Of a stretch of 64,000 bases of DNA, positions 1 to 11,378 are shown in pieces. The notes under the pieces are model-generated. The model made no database searches. It worked only from the letters and a program-made list of their open reading frames with translations, and was not told where the DNA came from. Position 1 is the first letter of the stretch. Every line of letters starts with the position of its first letter. The position numbers and the translations under genes were made by a program. Source of the DNA: Cycas panzhihuaensis (lineage: Eukaryota; Cycadophyta); the NCBI GenBank assembly GCA_023213395.1, contig CM041465.1:176707741-176771740 (forward strand), given 5' to 3'.

Positions 1-1040
1 CTTCATTATTAGGACTCATACTCGAAGAAATCTTGAAATGGGAAGCTAATGGGATACTCACTAGTTTTACATTTGCCATACCAAACTCAGTTAGCACCTT
101 CTCCATATATTTCTACTGTGATAAGCATAGCTTACCATTTTTCCTGTCTCTATGTATCTCCATACCTAAGATTATTTTTCAGCTCCTAGATCCTTCATAT
201 CAAAAGTCCTAGCCAATTAAGCCTTTAACTTATTGATTTCTTTTGTGCTCTTACTTGTAACCAGCATGTCATCAGCATATAATACTAAGATAATAAATAA
301 GCTATTATCCATGAATTTAAAGTAAACACAATGATCATACTCACTTCTTTTGAAATTTTGGCTCTCTATGAAGGCATCAAACTTCTTGTACCATTGCCTG
401 GGTGATTTTTTCAAGTCATACAATGATTTCTTGAGCCTATAAACAAGTCTTTTTTTTCCATCCTATACAAACCCTTCTGGCTGATCCATATAGATCTCCT
501 TATCTAAATCTCCATGTAGAAAAGTAGTTTTTACATTTAACTTCTCCAACTCCAAATCAAGAGAAGCTACTAATGCTAATAGCACTTGAATTGAAACAAG
601 TTTGATAACTGGTGAAAAGATCTCATGAAATTTAATACCCACTTTCTGTGTAAAGCCTTTAGCCACTACTCTTACCCTATATTTGTCAACCTTTCTATTA
701 ACATCTATTTTCATCTTAAAAACCCACTTGCAACCAATAGTCTTCCTGCCATGTGGAAGTTCTACCAAGTCCCATGAATTATTTTTCTTTAAAGCATCTA
801 TCTCTTCCTATATAGCCCTCTTCTACTTCTCATTATGGATATCATCTACAACTTCTTGATAACAAGTAGGCTTACCATCATTAGAAACCAAAGCAATAGA
901 AATAGAAGGGATGTACCTGTCAAGTGGATGACTAACTTGAGTAGATATTCTAACTGCTAGTAGAGGAGTGTCTATATACTCTTGTAAATATGTTGTAGAT
1001 TCATCTTCAGAAAGATCTTCTTGCTCTTCTAATTCCAAAG
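1..1040 (-). pseudogene. Reverse transcriptase of element A, truncated at window edge
   Basis: Three open blocks (1038-823, 768-463, 423-217) cover the copia RT from the linker through WVFKMKID, TFLHGDLDKEIYM and the LYADDMLVT catalytic box (268-279). YADD is intact. Stops separate the blocks and the sequence runs off the window before RNase H. The corresponding part of element C is at about 29580-30480. Confidence 0.9.
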
Positions 1041-1249
1041 ATGGCTGGGTTTCAAACTTGACCTATTGATGTTTAACTTTCTGCTCCTATTTCACTTCAA
1101 CTTCTACACTGTTTGATTTTAGAAGGGGAGATTCATCAAATACAACATCTCTGTTAATGGTGATTTTGTAGGCAGTAGGATGCCACAACTTGTATCCCTT
1201 TATACCATCTTTATCACCATAACCAACAAAGATACATCTCTTAGATTTT

Positions 1250-2040
1250 GGGTCTAACTTTTAACATTTACTTTATCAATCTAGGCATAAGCATAACAAC
1301 CAAAAACTTTCAAATTTCAATAGTCACATGGATGTCTAGTCCATACCTCTTTAAGAATCTTGCAATCTATTCCAAGTGATGGTGACCTGTTTACCAGATA
1401 ATAAGCTATTTGAATAGCTTCTACCCACAAACCCTGCTCCACTCTAGCATTACTTAGCATGCTTCTTGCTCTTTCCAAGAGTGTTCTATTTATGTGATCA
1501 ACAATGCCATTTTACTGCAGAGTATAGCTAGTGGTCTTGTTCCTTTCGATCCCAACTTCTCTGTAATAGTTCTCAAACTCTAAGGAGTTGAACTCATCTC
1601 CATTGTCAGTTCTTAAACATTTGATTGACTTATCAATGTTGTTCTCAACTAAAGCCTTGAACTACTTAAACACACTTAAAACTTCATATTTTCTTTTTAA
1701 AAAATAGACCCATACCTTTCTGGAGTAATCATCTATAAACATGACAAAGTGTAATGATCCTCCATAAGATATTATAGGGGCTAGCCCCCATACATCTGAA
1801 TGTATATAATCTAGAACACCTTTACTAGTGTGACTCCCTACTTTAAACTTGAGTCTATATTACTTTCTAAAAATACAATATTTGCATAAAGCCAAATCTG
1901 AAAGTTGTAAGTTAGGAAGTAACTTATGGTTTATCAACACCTTAAGTCCTCTCTTACTCATGTACCTAAGTCTCTGATGCCATAACTAAGCTGGATCTTT
2001 TACCATCTTTGATAATATAACTGCATCACTGACATCTGTA
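1250..2040 (-). pseudogene. GAG-pre-integrase and integrase of element A
   Basis: Translation with stops shows the zinc-binding pre-integrase region, then a DDE core: D in HSDVWG, D in RTDNGDEF, then NGIVDHINRTL where copia integrases normally have AER-MNRTL. The catalytic Glu is therefore Asp. The SLLVMVIK-type stretch at the end marks the C-terminal domain. The enzyme would insert the cDNA into the genome; this copy is dead. Confidence 0.85.
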
Positions 2041-2063
2041 CTTCCTAGTAAAGTATAAAAGTT

Positions 2064-2432
2064 TCATTTCTTTAAGGCTTTCATAACAACCAAGGTGCTC
2101 TTTGATACTTTTAAGACTCCTTCATAACCTATATGCTTATAACCACTCGAATCTAGTTCATCTAAGGAAATTAAATTCTTTTTTACATCAGGTACATGTC
2201 TAACCTCAATTAATATTCTCACTACATCATCGAACATCTTAATTATGATGCTACCAATGCCTACTGTCTTACAAGAAACTTCATTTCCTATAAGCACATC
2301 ACCACCATTAAGAGGTTGATATGATGAGAACCAACTCTTGTATGGACACATGTGATGTAAAGCACTTGAATCTAATAACCAATCATGGTGATAATGAGAA
2401 ACATTACAAGTGCCCAAGATATTATCATTCAT
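2064..2432 (-). pseudogene. Aspartic protease of element A
   Basis: Open for 122 codons. The active-site region reads WLLDSSALHHM, where copia proteases have D-S/T-G-A-S; the essential Gly is Ser here. The downstream KKNLISL motif is the conserved C-terminal part of the copia retropepsin. The domain would cleave the polyprotein. The loss of the DSG glycine makes activity unlikely. Confidence 0.88.
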
Positions 2433-2444
2433 ACCTTAATTTGA

Positions 2445-3239
2445 CTCTACCTGATTAGTCTCCTTGGCATGATCTTCTTTTTTCTGGAACTCCTTCTTTT
2501 TGAAGAAATCCTTCTTGAGGTGACCAGTCTTATTACAGTGCCAACACCTGAGCTTACTCTTCTTGCATTTTGACTTTGACCTCGATGTATCCTAAGAGAT
2601 TTATCCTCTATCAATTATTCTATCCATTGCTGTCATAGCTTATGGTGTGGAGGTTTCAAGACTAGACTTCCTCCGCACTTCTTCCATTAGCAAAGCACTC
2701 ATAACATAATCATATTCTAATTCATCTGTAGTGCTAAAACTAATTGAGGTGACAATATTATCCCAGGATTCTGGTAATGAGTATAACAAGGTAACAGCCT
2801 TATCCTCATCCTTAATTTTAACATCAATACTAGCCAACTAATAAATAAGAGTATTGAAAATATTTAAATGGTCAGAAATTTGTATACCTTCCTTTATTCA
2901 TAATGAGTACAGATGCCTCTTCAAGTAGATTTAATTCATCATTGATTTGGTCATATACAGGCCTTCTAACCCAGTCCATAATCTTTCTACTGTCTGCTCC
3001 CCTACGTTGTTAAATAGAACTTCATCTGCTAAGTATAATCGTATTGTACTAAGAGCCTTCTTGTCTAGATCATCCCATTCATCATCATCTGTCCCTACGG
3101 GTTTCTTTATTTTGCCTGTAAGATCTCTATACAAACCTTGTTGTACAAGAACATCATACGCTTTCAACTTCCACAACTCGAAGTTGTTCTTTCCATTAAA
3201 TTTCTCCACCTCAAACTTTACACTTGCCAGTTTTGCCAT
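2445..3239 (-). pseudogene. gag of element A (degenerate)
   Basis: Starts with ATG at 3239, about 60 nt after the PBS, so there is almost no leader. The first 102 codons are open, then stops interrupt; a second open block (2837-2640) covers the UBN2-type gag region (LLYSLPESWDNI). The CCHC knuckle near 2545-2500 reads CWHCNKTGHLKKDF, so the fourth zinc ligand, Cys, has become Phe. Gag would form the cytoplasmic virus-like particle and bind RNA through the knuckle. Typical copia gag in content, but broken. Confidence 0.88.
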
Positions 3240-3296
3240 TTGGTGTAGAAAAAGCTGACACCAAAACCTTCATAAACTCGCTACAAAAATAAAAGT

Positions 3297-3309
3297 GGCT
3301 CTGATACCA
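3297..3309 (-). other. Primer-binding site of element A (initiator tRNA-Met)
   Basis: On the minus strand this reads TGGTATCAGAGCC, complementary to the 3' end of plant initiator tRNA-Met, two bases inside the LTR end. It fixes the orientation and the 5' LTR boundary. Confidence 0.92.
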
Positions 3310-3311
3310 CT

Positions 3312-3935
3312 TGTTGAGAAGATAAGGTCCTAACCCTTAAGCTGCCATCAAGATCTAAACTATTCTTACAACTAGTTATAGGAATCGAAACTAAAATTTA
3401 GTATGCAAGTTCTTAAACTATAGATAAAATAATAAAATGAATAAAAAAGCTAAGCATCACATATACACCTGATATAACGTGGTAAAACCCTAGTAGTGTG
3501 CTAGGGAAACATCCACACAGGAAAGGTATTGATCTTTACTGTCAAAGAACGGAGATAATGTACATAGTCCTGTAGTAGAATGCTCACAGCAACAACAACC
3601 AATTGCCCAACTCCTCACAATACATTGAACACTATCAACATAATAAAAAAAGCCCTAAATTGAGCTACATAAGAGGGTCATCCAAGGCACAAATCTTGAC
3701 CATTGAATCTAGAGTATTTTGAGTGAACGACCGTGATTCTCTTTACAATTTAATATACTTTTTGGGTCAGGGACTATCACCCCCAAACCCCCTCTTTATG
3801 GGGGCTATCCACACCCCCTAGCTAAGAGGGGCTCCCCCCCCCATTTGAACCCCTTAAGGAAGGTTTAGGGGGGAAACTTCGCTGCTAACATGTCAAAATT
3901 TTAGCCTCCAACCATTGTTGTCATATTACCTAACA
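3312..3935 (-). repeat. 5' LTR of element A
   Basis: Plus-strand ends are TGTTGAG and CTAACA, so the LTR has the usual TG...CA termini. It aligns over its length with the right LTR of element C (32643-33287), including the end next to the PBS. A C-rich stretch at 3778-3842 gives the coding strand several G-tracts. Only this LTR of A is in the window. Confidence 0.88.
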
Positions 3936-5119
3936 CAATCTAACCTCTTCATGTTAGGTATCAACTCAATTTGAGTTGATTTATTTCCCATGATTGAATG
4001 CTACTTCCCTATGCTACCTCGCATCTATTAACATTTATGATTTTAGACATGTTTTTGAATCACCTCTAACTTACATGTTGTTTTTTTACCAATACTTATT
4101 GAGTGAAGAAAAAATATTGCCCCCTCTTGTCACTTTTTCTAGCTTCATACATAAAATATTTTACTTCTGCCCTACATGTTCTATGTAAATATTTCTTAAT
4201 TCCAATTTGTATACAATTTAATCATGACATGGAATGTGAAATTAATATACATACCATGATCAACTTTAAAAGCTATGAACCTTGTCGATATGAACCTATT
4301 TTTCATGGGTTGTTTATCACCTTATATTTATTTTCGTGTTAGTGGTGCCAATTATTTCATTACACCTGTAAGATCAATAACTTAGATTTGACCCTATTTA
4401 CCCAATGTGTCATAATTAGACCCTTACCTTATAAGATTATAGTTTTAAGGGTGGATATAGAGTGTGAATATTCACACTTCTCTTTATTGAGAACCTTAGC
4501 AATGTAGATGCAAGTCCCAACATGTGTTTATAGAATTGGAAACTTATGGGAGAAATAATTCATAAGGTGGTTGATGTAAGATGTCAATTTTTATTTCATT
4601 TACTAATATTCCTATGAATCCACCTCCTTGTGGGTTATCCCCCCAAAAAGCTTCTAATTCTATGAGCAGTATATTTCATTGAGTTATTTTGTTTGTAGAT
4701 ATCTTCTCCTTTAAACTATACTTCCCATAAAGCAACTCTCCCACAAATGACTTTCTTGTAATTTACTTGTTTCACTTACCCATTTTCTTCCACATCTTCA
4801 AACTTGTGGGTGGAGAATTGGTCTTTCCCATAAATGATCATTCTCATAAAAGTTTATTCTATAGGATTGCTTTCTCCATAGAACTTCTAAGAAGGATGTC
4901 ATAAGTTATAGGAATAGTAACTTGCAAGAAAGTATATCATGAGACTTCACATAAATTACTTCCCCCCTTTAACTTTATCTCTGGCAACTAAAGCACCTTG
5001 TAACTTCCCTTTATTACAAGATGTTCCCCCTTTTTAAATGCTTAAACTTTATGAATCAACACTGCCACATATTATTTTTCTTTGGAATCTTCATTGTTAC
5101 ACCCTAAATAGGTAGCATA
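3936..5119 (-). repeat. 3' LTR of element D (interrupted by A)
   Basis: Aligns with 9187-10374, sharing landmarks such as CTCTTCATGTTA, ATTTGAGTTGATT and ACTTCTAAGAAGGA. A polypurine tract (AAGGAGGCC on the minus strand, about 5120-5127) abuts its right edge, as expected for the 3' LTR of a minus-strand element. Element A is inserted at 3935/3936. Confidence 0.8.
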
Positions 5120-5449
5120 GGCCTCCTTACTTTGAGTTACCATTAGTGGATGATTTGAAGTAATATCTTATTCTATTTTTATTTAGCACATATAAAATAT
5201 AGTTATTCTTATTTTAGATAAAGAAAATATATGTATAGAAATGAGAATTGTTCTAAATTTAAAGGATCATGATACCACACATTTACAGAGATAGCAAATA
5301 TCTTTGTATCTATTCTCTATTATTTGAAAGTAGTATCTATCATCCTATGCATGACTTTAACAAAATACTAGCTACATGTTACAAAGGTGATATGATAGGG
5401 CAGAAGAACTCCTTTTCTCTATACTAGCAAATAAGGGCAATATCCCTTT

Positions 5450-7118
5450 CTATACAAGATCCCTTAAACCAAAACGTTTAGGTTTAGACCTTGACTTTAA
5501 AAATTGCTCTTTCTTTCTATCAGCAGTCTTGGAGTAAAAGTTGATATAAATAAGGGGGTTCATGTATTGTAAATAGAGGTAAGATTGTTCAAAGTCATGA
5601 GCTCTCAGAAACATGCTCAAACTAACTCCTACCAAGCCTTATCCATCCTTCTTCATACCAACTAATAAAATTCCATCCTCTCAAATTATTTCTTGAAAAT
5701 TTCCATCTAAAGGTTCTTGTTGGGTAATTTTATTGCTTTTCTCATAATCAAAATCTAAAAGAGATTACAAGGTAGATGACCCATAATGGACTTTATATGC
5801 TCCTAATTACAATGTGCTTTAGTTTGAAATTGAATTCTCAATTTCTCCTTCATTATTTGACTGAGCTTATTCATTAGAAATTACATTATCAACAAAATCT
5901 TCATATAATTATATGAATAGTAGGATCTACTTATTATCCTAATAGATTTTCTAATGAGAAATATCATCTAATGTAATCTCTAATACTAACCCTATCTAGT
6001 CTATGTTTATTAGAAAAGGCATGAATCTAGTTAATCAAAGGTAAAGACTTACTAGGAAAGTAGGAGGTAGTATCAACTACTAAATCACTTGGATCTAATG
6101 TTGAATCCTTCTCTATTTTTTCTAATTTCTCAGGGAGAGCAACATCTTTCTATTCAACACTATATAAGCCCCCTAATTCATCCTGAGATCTAGTCAATAC
6201 CAATACACTCATAGGGAGAAGGCTCTATTCTTTATTATCCTTAAAGTATGTTTTAGAGATTATATTACCTAATGCTAATATTTGCTCATAATCATCCAAA
6301 TGACCTAATCAAATTCCATATAGAACACCTTGATTATCTATAACCTTTACATCAAGTTCATTCTCCACCTTGACATCAGTCATCTTATCTCTAAGCCTCC
6401 TTAATGTAGAAATAATCTAAGGCTCATTTTCTTAGGCTTGCCCCTTCTAACATTACACCTCATAACTCAATTTCTTAATGACCAATTGGATATTGGAATC
6501 AATGTTTTGAGGAAGTATTTAGGCCTCCTCATATTATAGTACTATAGATTGAGTAATGCATGTGTTAAACTTGTTCATCATCCTTTTAATATCTAATACT
6601 AAAACATTGTCTTAATTTAAAGTTTATGGAAACCTATATATTAACACCACCCTGGTTTCATAATCTAATCTAATAAAGAACCACTTTAATTATGTATTAT
6701 CCTCTCATATTTAAGTTGGGGTTATAAATCTTATTATTCCTTTAAATTGCTCCATAAAAGAAGAAATAGTTTCCCCCCACCCTCTCTTAATGCAAGATAA
6801 TTCTCTCATCAAAGATGCATTAGACTTTTAAGTATAATACTTAGGCCTAAACGCCTTCATTAAACTCTTCTAGTTAGTAATGGAACCATTGGGTAAGTCT
6901 TGAAACACTTCATCTACATGACCTTTTAAGGAATGAACAAATAATCTAACAATGACATTTAGTTTAGTGATGTTGAATTTTTTGTATATTAGAGAAAATA
7001 GCTTTAAAAATATTTCCTTGCTTATCAATACATCTCTAAAAAAATTTTGACATACATCGCAAGCCTTACTTAGCATATCATGAAGTTGATTTCCTAGATC
7101 TATAGGATCATTGATCAT
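5450..7118 (-). pseudogene. Gypsy-type gag of element D
   Basis: Begins in the open block 7118-6870, which contains RLFVHSLKGHVDEVFQDLPNG, the Retrotrans_gag core of Ty3/gypsy Gag. It is followed, through in-frame stops, by SLMREL and a W-G-E-T-I-S-S-F-M-E-Q-F segment typical of the same domain. The reading frame can be followed with stops at former CAG/CAA/TGG codons down to a last open block at 5635-5450, which ends in a basic K-S-R-S-K-P-K-R segment. No zinc knuckle was recognised. Gag would form particles; pol functions would have to come from another element. Confidence 0.75.
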
Positions 7119-7139
7119 ATATGGTAGGATTTTCCCTTT

Positions 7140-8728
7140 AGTAATCCCACTTCGCTACTCATTATCTCCTTTCCAAAGAAAGTTGGACCAATTTATGTCT
7201 TTTTCTATTTCTAATTTAATGGGTCCCTTTCTCATAAACTCATTTAATTAGTCCTTCTATATATAATGATAGGGACTTAAACCAAGTTCCTTAGAGAAAC
7301 CAAATCCTTTTGATAACATGCATAAGATCCCTTAGGTAAAGGGCCTCCTAAGTTATGGGTTTAACCATGATCTTTAACGAATGATAACTAAAATTACTAA
7401 AAGGGAAAGATAACAATATTTATATATATAATTGGTTTCTATTATTTTCTCCCTAATGGAGTTGCCAATTTTATGTCTCCTTACTTTAAGTACTCTAGAT
7501 ACCTAATCCAAAGTACCTTATATTAAACTAATTTATGTACTTAAAAGGCTAGCACCAGGACAATACAAGATGCTTGGGTAGATTAAACTAATACCTAGGA
7601 ATAATTAACCCTATATCTATAATCCTCTTCAAATAGTTTCTAACCTAACACTTTATTTTATTATTACAATCTATTAATAGTAGAATAGATCAATGTTTTA
7701 ATTATTTTAAACTTAACCATTAGACAAAGACCACTGAACCATGGCATTCCAAGGTGAATGGAAGAGAATAAGACAACTATCAGTAAAAATAAAAGTTGAT
7801 GATACCATGAAAGATTTATTATGGTCACAGTTTATTAGCCTTATATAAATCCTCTTGGGAATGCCAACACTTTTAGGTATCAAAACATATGCATGGGTAT
7901 AGTGCCAAACTTCTAGGTAGTCATGATGTGTTAGCTCCTAAAATATTCTTAATAAAACCAACACATAGGAAAAATAAAATAAGAGGATAAGAAACAAAGA
8001 TGATAATATTATAAAAGGTATGTGAGTTGTTATTATTTACTAGCTACATGCAAAACGCATCATTAAATCAACATGTAAGAAAGAAAAAGGGGGAAAGCAT
8101 ACCCTTGACAACCTAAATTTGAGTGATGTAATGTAATCGCCATTACCTAGCACACATTTAATTAACTCTTTATAATAAATCTTAAGGATATTCTAAAAGT
8201 AGAAAACATAAAACTCCAATATACAGTAACTCATATGCAAGTTCATTTCCAACCAACGAATAAAATAACTCACTCATCATCAAATCACTTTACCTTATTA
8301 TAATAGACTTAAAGACAAAATAGACCATTTTATTAATTTTCCAAAATGAAGTATATTATAATAATATAAAAGTTTGATTATAAAGAAAATCTAGGTGTTA
8401 CCCAATAATATCTTCCTAATATAAACTAGTAAGAGAAATGCCACAGATCTTTAGCATCTAAACATGTATACATGAAGTTTCTATAAATTTCTAAATTTGT
8501 TGAGTATAGAGTCTCTTCTAATTATATACAACTAAGAGGAAGAATAAAAGGTAAAAGGTACAAGGGGAGAAAGAAAACATGGAGAGAATTTACCCTGGAA
8601 ACATCATACTTGCAAATTATAGATTACAATAATAAAAGGAAGATATTAAGCTCTCTTTGACTAAATTCTATCTAAAGGCATCCAAGAAGAAACTTTTCTC
8701 TCTTGAAATTATGCTAGGTGGGCTATAT

Positions 8729-8783
<55 letters not shown>

Positions 8784-9140
8784 AGTTCTCTTACTTAAGT
8801 CTTTTTATAATGCTCCTCTTCATACATAAAGTTTCACTATCATTAGGCTCTTTATGATCTTATGCACTAAGGAAGTTATTATGTCAAAAAAAATTATTAA
8901 CCATTATTAAAATTCTTTCTACCTTCTAGGAAAATAGAAAAATGCATGTTTATTTGTAATTTGCCAGAATATAGTTATTGCACTAATCCTATTTCAATAA
9001 TTAAGTGCCTAATTATCAATGTTATCTATTTTATTCATTTGATCTGTAAATATAGTTAAAAGAATAATTTATAGTGAAATTCATAAAAATGCATTCATTG
9101 ACCTTTCTCCCACCCCCCTTTTATCATGACTAGCCATTCT
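7140..9140 (-). other. Long untranslated leader of element D
   Basis: About 2 kb between the PBS-like site and gag. It is AT-rich, contains the (AG)25 microsatellite, and shows no convincing coding sequence in any frame. Long leaders are common in plant gypsy elements and their derivatives. Confidence 0.5.
8732..8781. repeat. (AG)25 microsatellite
   Basis: An uninterrupted AG dinucleotide run of about 50 bp inside the leader of D. On the element's coding strand it reads CT. The 66-codon ORF across it is only the RE-repeat translation. Confidence 0.98.
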
Positions 9141-9144
9141 ATTT

Positions 9145-9157
9145 GGCTTTGTTACCA
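9145..9157 (-). other. PBS-like site of element D
   Basis: Minus strand reads TGGTAACAAAGCC, two mismatches from the initiator tRNA-Met PBS TGGTATCAGAGCC. It lies on the internal side of the right LTR, where a minus-strand element should have it. The distance to the assumed LTR end is longer than usual. Confidence 0.5.
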
Positions 9158-9176
9158 CCAAGCTTTAAAATTCGAT

Positions 9177-10374
9177 GCTAAATATGAGGGCAAGTTAATC
9201 TCTTCATGTTAAGTGTCAACTTAATTTGAATTTAATTTATTAGGTATAAATTCAATCTGAGTTGATTTCTTTCTTCTGATCAATTGCTACTTCACTAGGC
9301 TACCTCACACTTGCTAACACCTATACCTTTCAAACATGTTGTGGAATCATCTCTTAGCAGCATGTTGTTCTTTTCACCAATACTTGCTAAATGAAGAAAA
9401 TGTTTCTCCTCTTATTGGTTTTTTTGGCTTTATATATAGAAAATTTTACTTTCACCCTATACATTCGATGAAAATATTACTTCATTCTAATTTATATCTA
9501 ATCCAATCATGGTATAAAATGTGAAATTGAGGTTCATACCATGGCCAACTTTGAAAGTTATTACCCTTGCTAATATGCACATACTTTTCATATGTCACAT
9601 ATCACGTTATGTTTACTTTTATGTCAATTGTGCTAGTGACTTCATTACACCCATAAGATCAAAAACTCAAATTTGATCCTAGTCATCAAATGTATCATGA
9701 TTGAGCTTTTGTCTTGTAGGACTTTTAATTTGTAGGTGCACATAGTGTGTGGATGTCCACACTCCTCTTTATTGAGCGTCTCAATAATGTAGATATAAGT
9801 CCTAACATGTGTTCATAAAATTAGAAATATGTGTGGGAAATAATTTGTAGGATGATTAATATGGGATTTTTTTTTTTTTTTTTTTTTGCTATTATTCCTG
9901 CAAGTTATAACCCCTAAATGCTTTTAATTTCATGAGTAATATATTGCATTGAGTTGTTTTATTTGTAGATATCTTCTCCTATAAGCTATGATTCTCATAA
10001 AGTAACTCTCTTGCAAGTGACTTTTTCATAATTTACTTATGTCACTTGCCTATTATCTTTCACTCCCTCAAAGTTGTGTGGGGGGAACTGGCCTCTCCCA
10101 TAATAGTTTACCTTGCATGATTACTTTTCTCCATCAAACTTCTAAGAAGGACATCATAAGTTGTAGGAATAATAACTCATGGGAAAGTATATCATAGGAC
10201 TTCATGCAAATAAATTATCCCTATTGAAAGCTTCTCTGCCACAATTAAGGAATCCTATAACTTGTCTCTACCACATGATGTTACCCCATTTTGAATGTTT
10301 AAACTCTATGAATCAACATTGTTGCTTATTATTTTTCTCTAGAATCTTCATTGCTATACCCTAAAAGGGTAATA
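9177..10374 (-). repeat. 5' LTR of element D
   Basis: Direct repeat of 3936-5119 in the same orientation. It has a 21-bp poly-T tract (9867-9887) where the left copy has only a short T run. The left boundary is set loosely at a TG about 18 bp from the PBS-like site. Confidence 0.78.
9867..9887. repeat. Poly-T tract in D 5' LTR
   Basis: About 21 consecutive T. The other LTR has a five-T run at the matching place, so this is a later expansion. Confidence 0.95.
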
Positions 10375-10489
10375 GGAAGTATGTAAATTTTTACATGATG
10401 GAAAATAGTACTTTAAATTTCCAATAGAGGGTCTTTAAGTACTTTAAATTACCAATAGAGGGTCTTTTAGTACTCTAAATTTTAAAACC
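10375..10489. repeat. Spacer between D and E with a 31-bp repeat
   Basis: Short stretch between two elements. From 10407 it holds two full copies and a partial third of a 31-bp unit (AGTACTTTAAATT-CCAATAGAGGGTCTT), starting at 10407, 10438 and 10469. A TGTAAATTTTTACA palindrome lies at 10382-10395. The last 8 bp (TTAAAACC) recur at 45301-45308 after element E. Confidence 0.8.
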
Positions 10490-10906
10490 GTTCCCCCAAA
10501 GAACATTTAAATGGGTATTTATTGATATTTTTCCTACCATTTTAGTATGAGCATGGAGTCAATTGATCACAAGTCATTTGCTCTAGTGTAAGATCCAAAT
10601 TTTTATATGGTTTTGTATGGAATACATATCAAATATTCCTTTCTAGTGATGTATAGATATTAATAGTGATATTACTTAATGAAATAATGAGTTACATGGA
10701 AATAGTATGTAACATATGTATCTTGTGCATCATGATTATTGAGTTATGAATTTATATTCATTTATTGATTGATATGATAGCATTGTGATTATATATGATA
10801 ATGAATTAATGTTATGATATTTCTACAAAGAGTGATAGCATGACTATATTAACCAAGCCCTAACTAGACTACGAAATAGTAACCCCCTTAACAAGTGTAC
10901 TTTTAT
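10490..10906 (+). repeat. 5' LTR of element E, first part
   Basis: Aligns with 44916-45286 through shared landmarks (CACAAGTCAT, ATATGGTTTTGTATGGAA, AACCAAGCCCTAACTAGACTAC, here written in parts). It is broken off at CTTTTAT, where Z inserted, and its last ~25 bp resume at 35644. It has about 45 bp near 10525-10570 that the 3' LTR lacks. Confidence 0.85.
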
Positions 10907-11378
10907 TAGAGTTAGAATTTAAATATGATATCATATTGTGATGTAGTGAGTATATGCAACAAAAATATAATAAGTATATATAATGAATAAATTATCTTCA
11001 TGAGGAATATACACATATAAGGAATAAACATAAATATAAAGTAAATAACAGATGGTGAAAAAACTAATGTGAAAAAAACCATGAGAGAAGGTGAAGTTTG
11101 GAGCTCCTCTTAAGATATTAGAATGAATATATCTCCAAGTCTTAGACCTTTCTTAATCCTTTCTCTAGTTCTTATATGGTGTGTGTATATATTTATATCA
11201 ATAGCCACCTCATGAGTAACCTATTATTTCTCTTAAGACTTTACATCATCCAATAGTATATTAGCATAGATAAATATGCATTTTATATCTCTTAATATAT
11301 CTAATTAGTGGGATTTTAAGTGGGTCTATCACATTAATATTAAATATTATATATGTAAATATACCACATATTCTAATA
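10907..11378. repeat. Left LTR of element Z
   Basis: Aligns with 35098-35636: shared blocks include AAATATAATAAG, AATTATCTTCATGAGGAAT, GAGCTCCTCTTAAGATAT and TATCATCCAATAGTATATTA-type segments. It is missing about 60 bp present in the right copy near 35250-35310. It ends at TTCTAATA. Confidence 0.8.

Larger units (their letters stand above)
1..3935 (-). mobile_element. Element A: Ty1/copia LTR retrotransposon, 3' part cut by window edge
   Basis: Minus-strand copia element read from its 5' LTR (3312-3935) through PBS, gag, protease, integrase and reverse transcriptase to the window edge, where RNase H and the 3' LTR are missing. The domain order PR-IN-RT is diagnostic of Ty1/copia. The gag start (KFEVEKFNGKNNFELWK) resembles the TNT1/Tork type. 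It carries many in-frame stops and is not functional. It sits inside the left LTR of element D. The 5 bp CAATC at 3936-3940 is one copy of the expected target duplication; the other lies off-window. Element C belongs to the same family. Confidence 0.93.
3936..10374 (-). mobile_element. Element D: gag-only LTR retrotransposon (TR-GAG-like)
   Basis: Two direct repeats of about 1.2 kb (3936-5119 and about 9177-10374) flank about 4 kb whose only recognisable coding region is a minus-strand gypsy-type gag (7118-5450). No protease, RT, RNase H or integrase could be read in the gag-to-LTR interval. Structure and size fit plant gag-only non-autonomous LTR elements. The left LTR is truncated in view by element A. 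LTR boundaries are uncertain by 20-30 bp. Confidence 0.78.

Noticed and set aside
2947-3258. 103-codon plus-strand ORF
   Set aside because: Antisense shadow of the element A gag, as is 32267-32575 for element C.
8657-8857. 66-codon ORF across the (AG)n run
   Set aside because: Half of it is the R-E translation of the microsatellite.
10382-10395. TGTAAATTTTTACA palindrome as an operator or transposon terminus
   Set aside because: No second copy, TSD or associated gene; expected by chance in AT-rich DNA.
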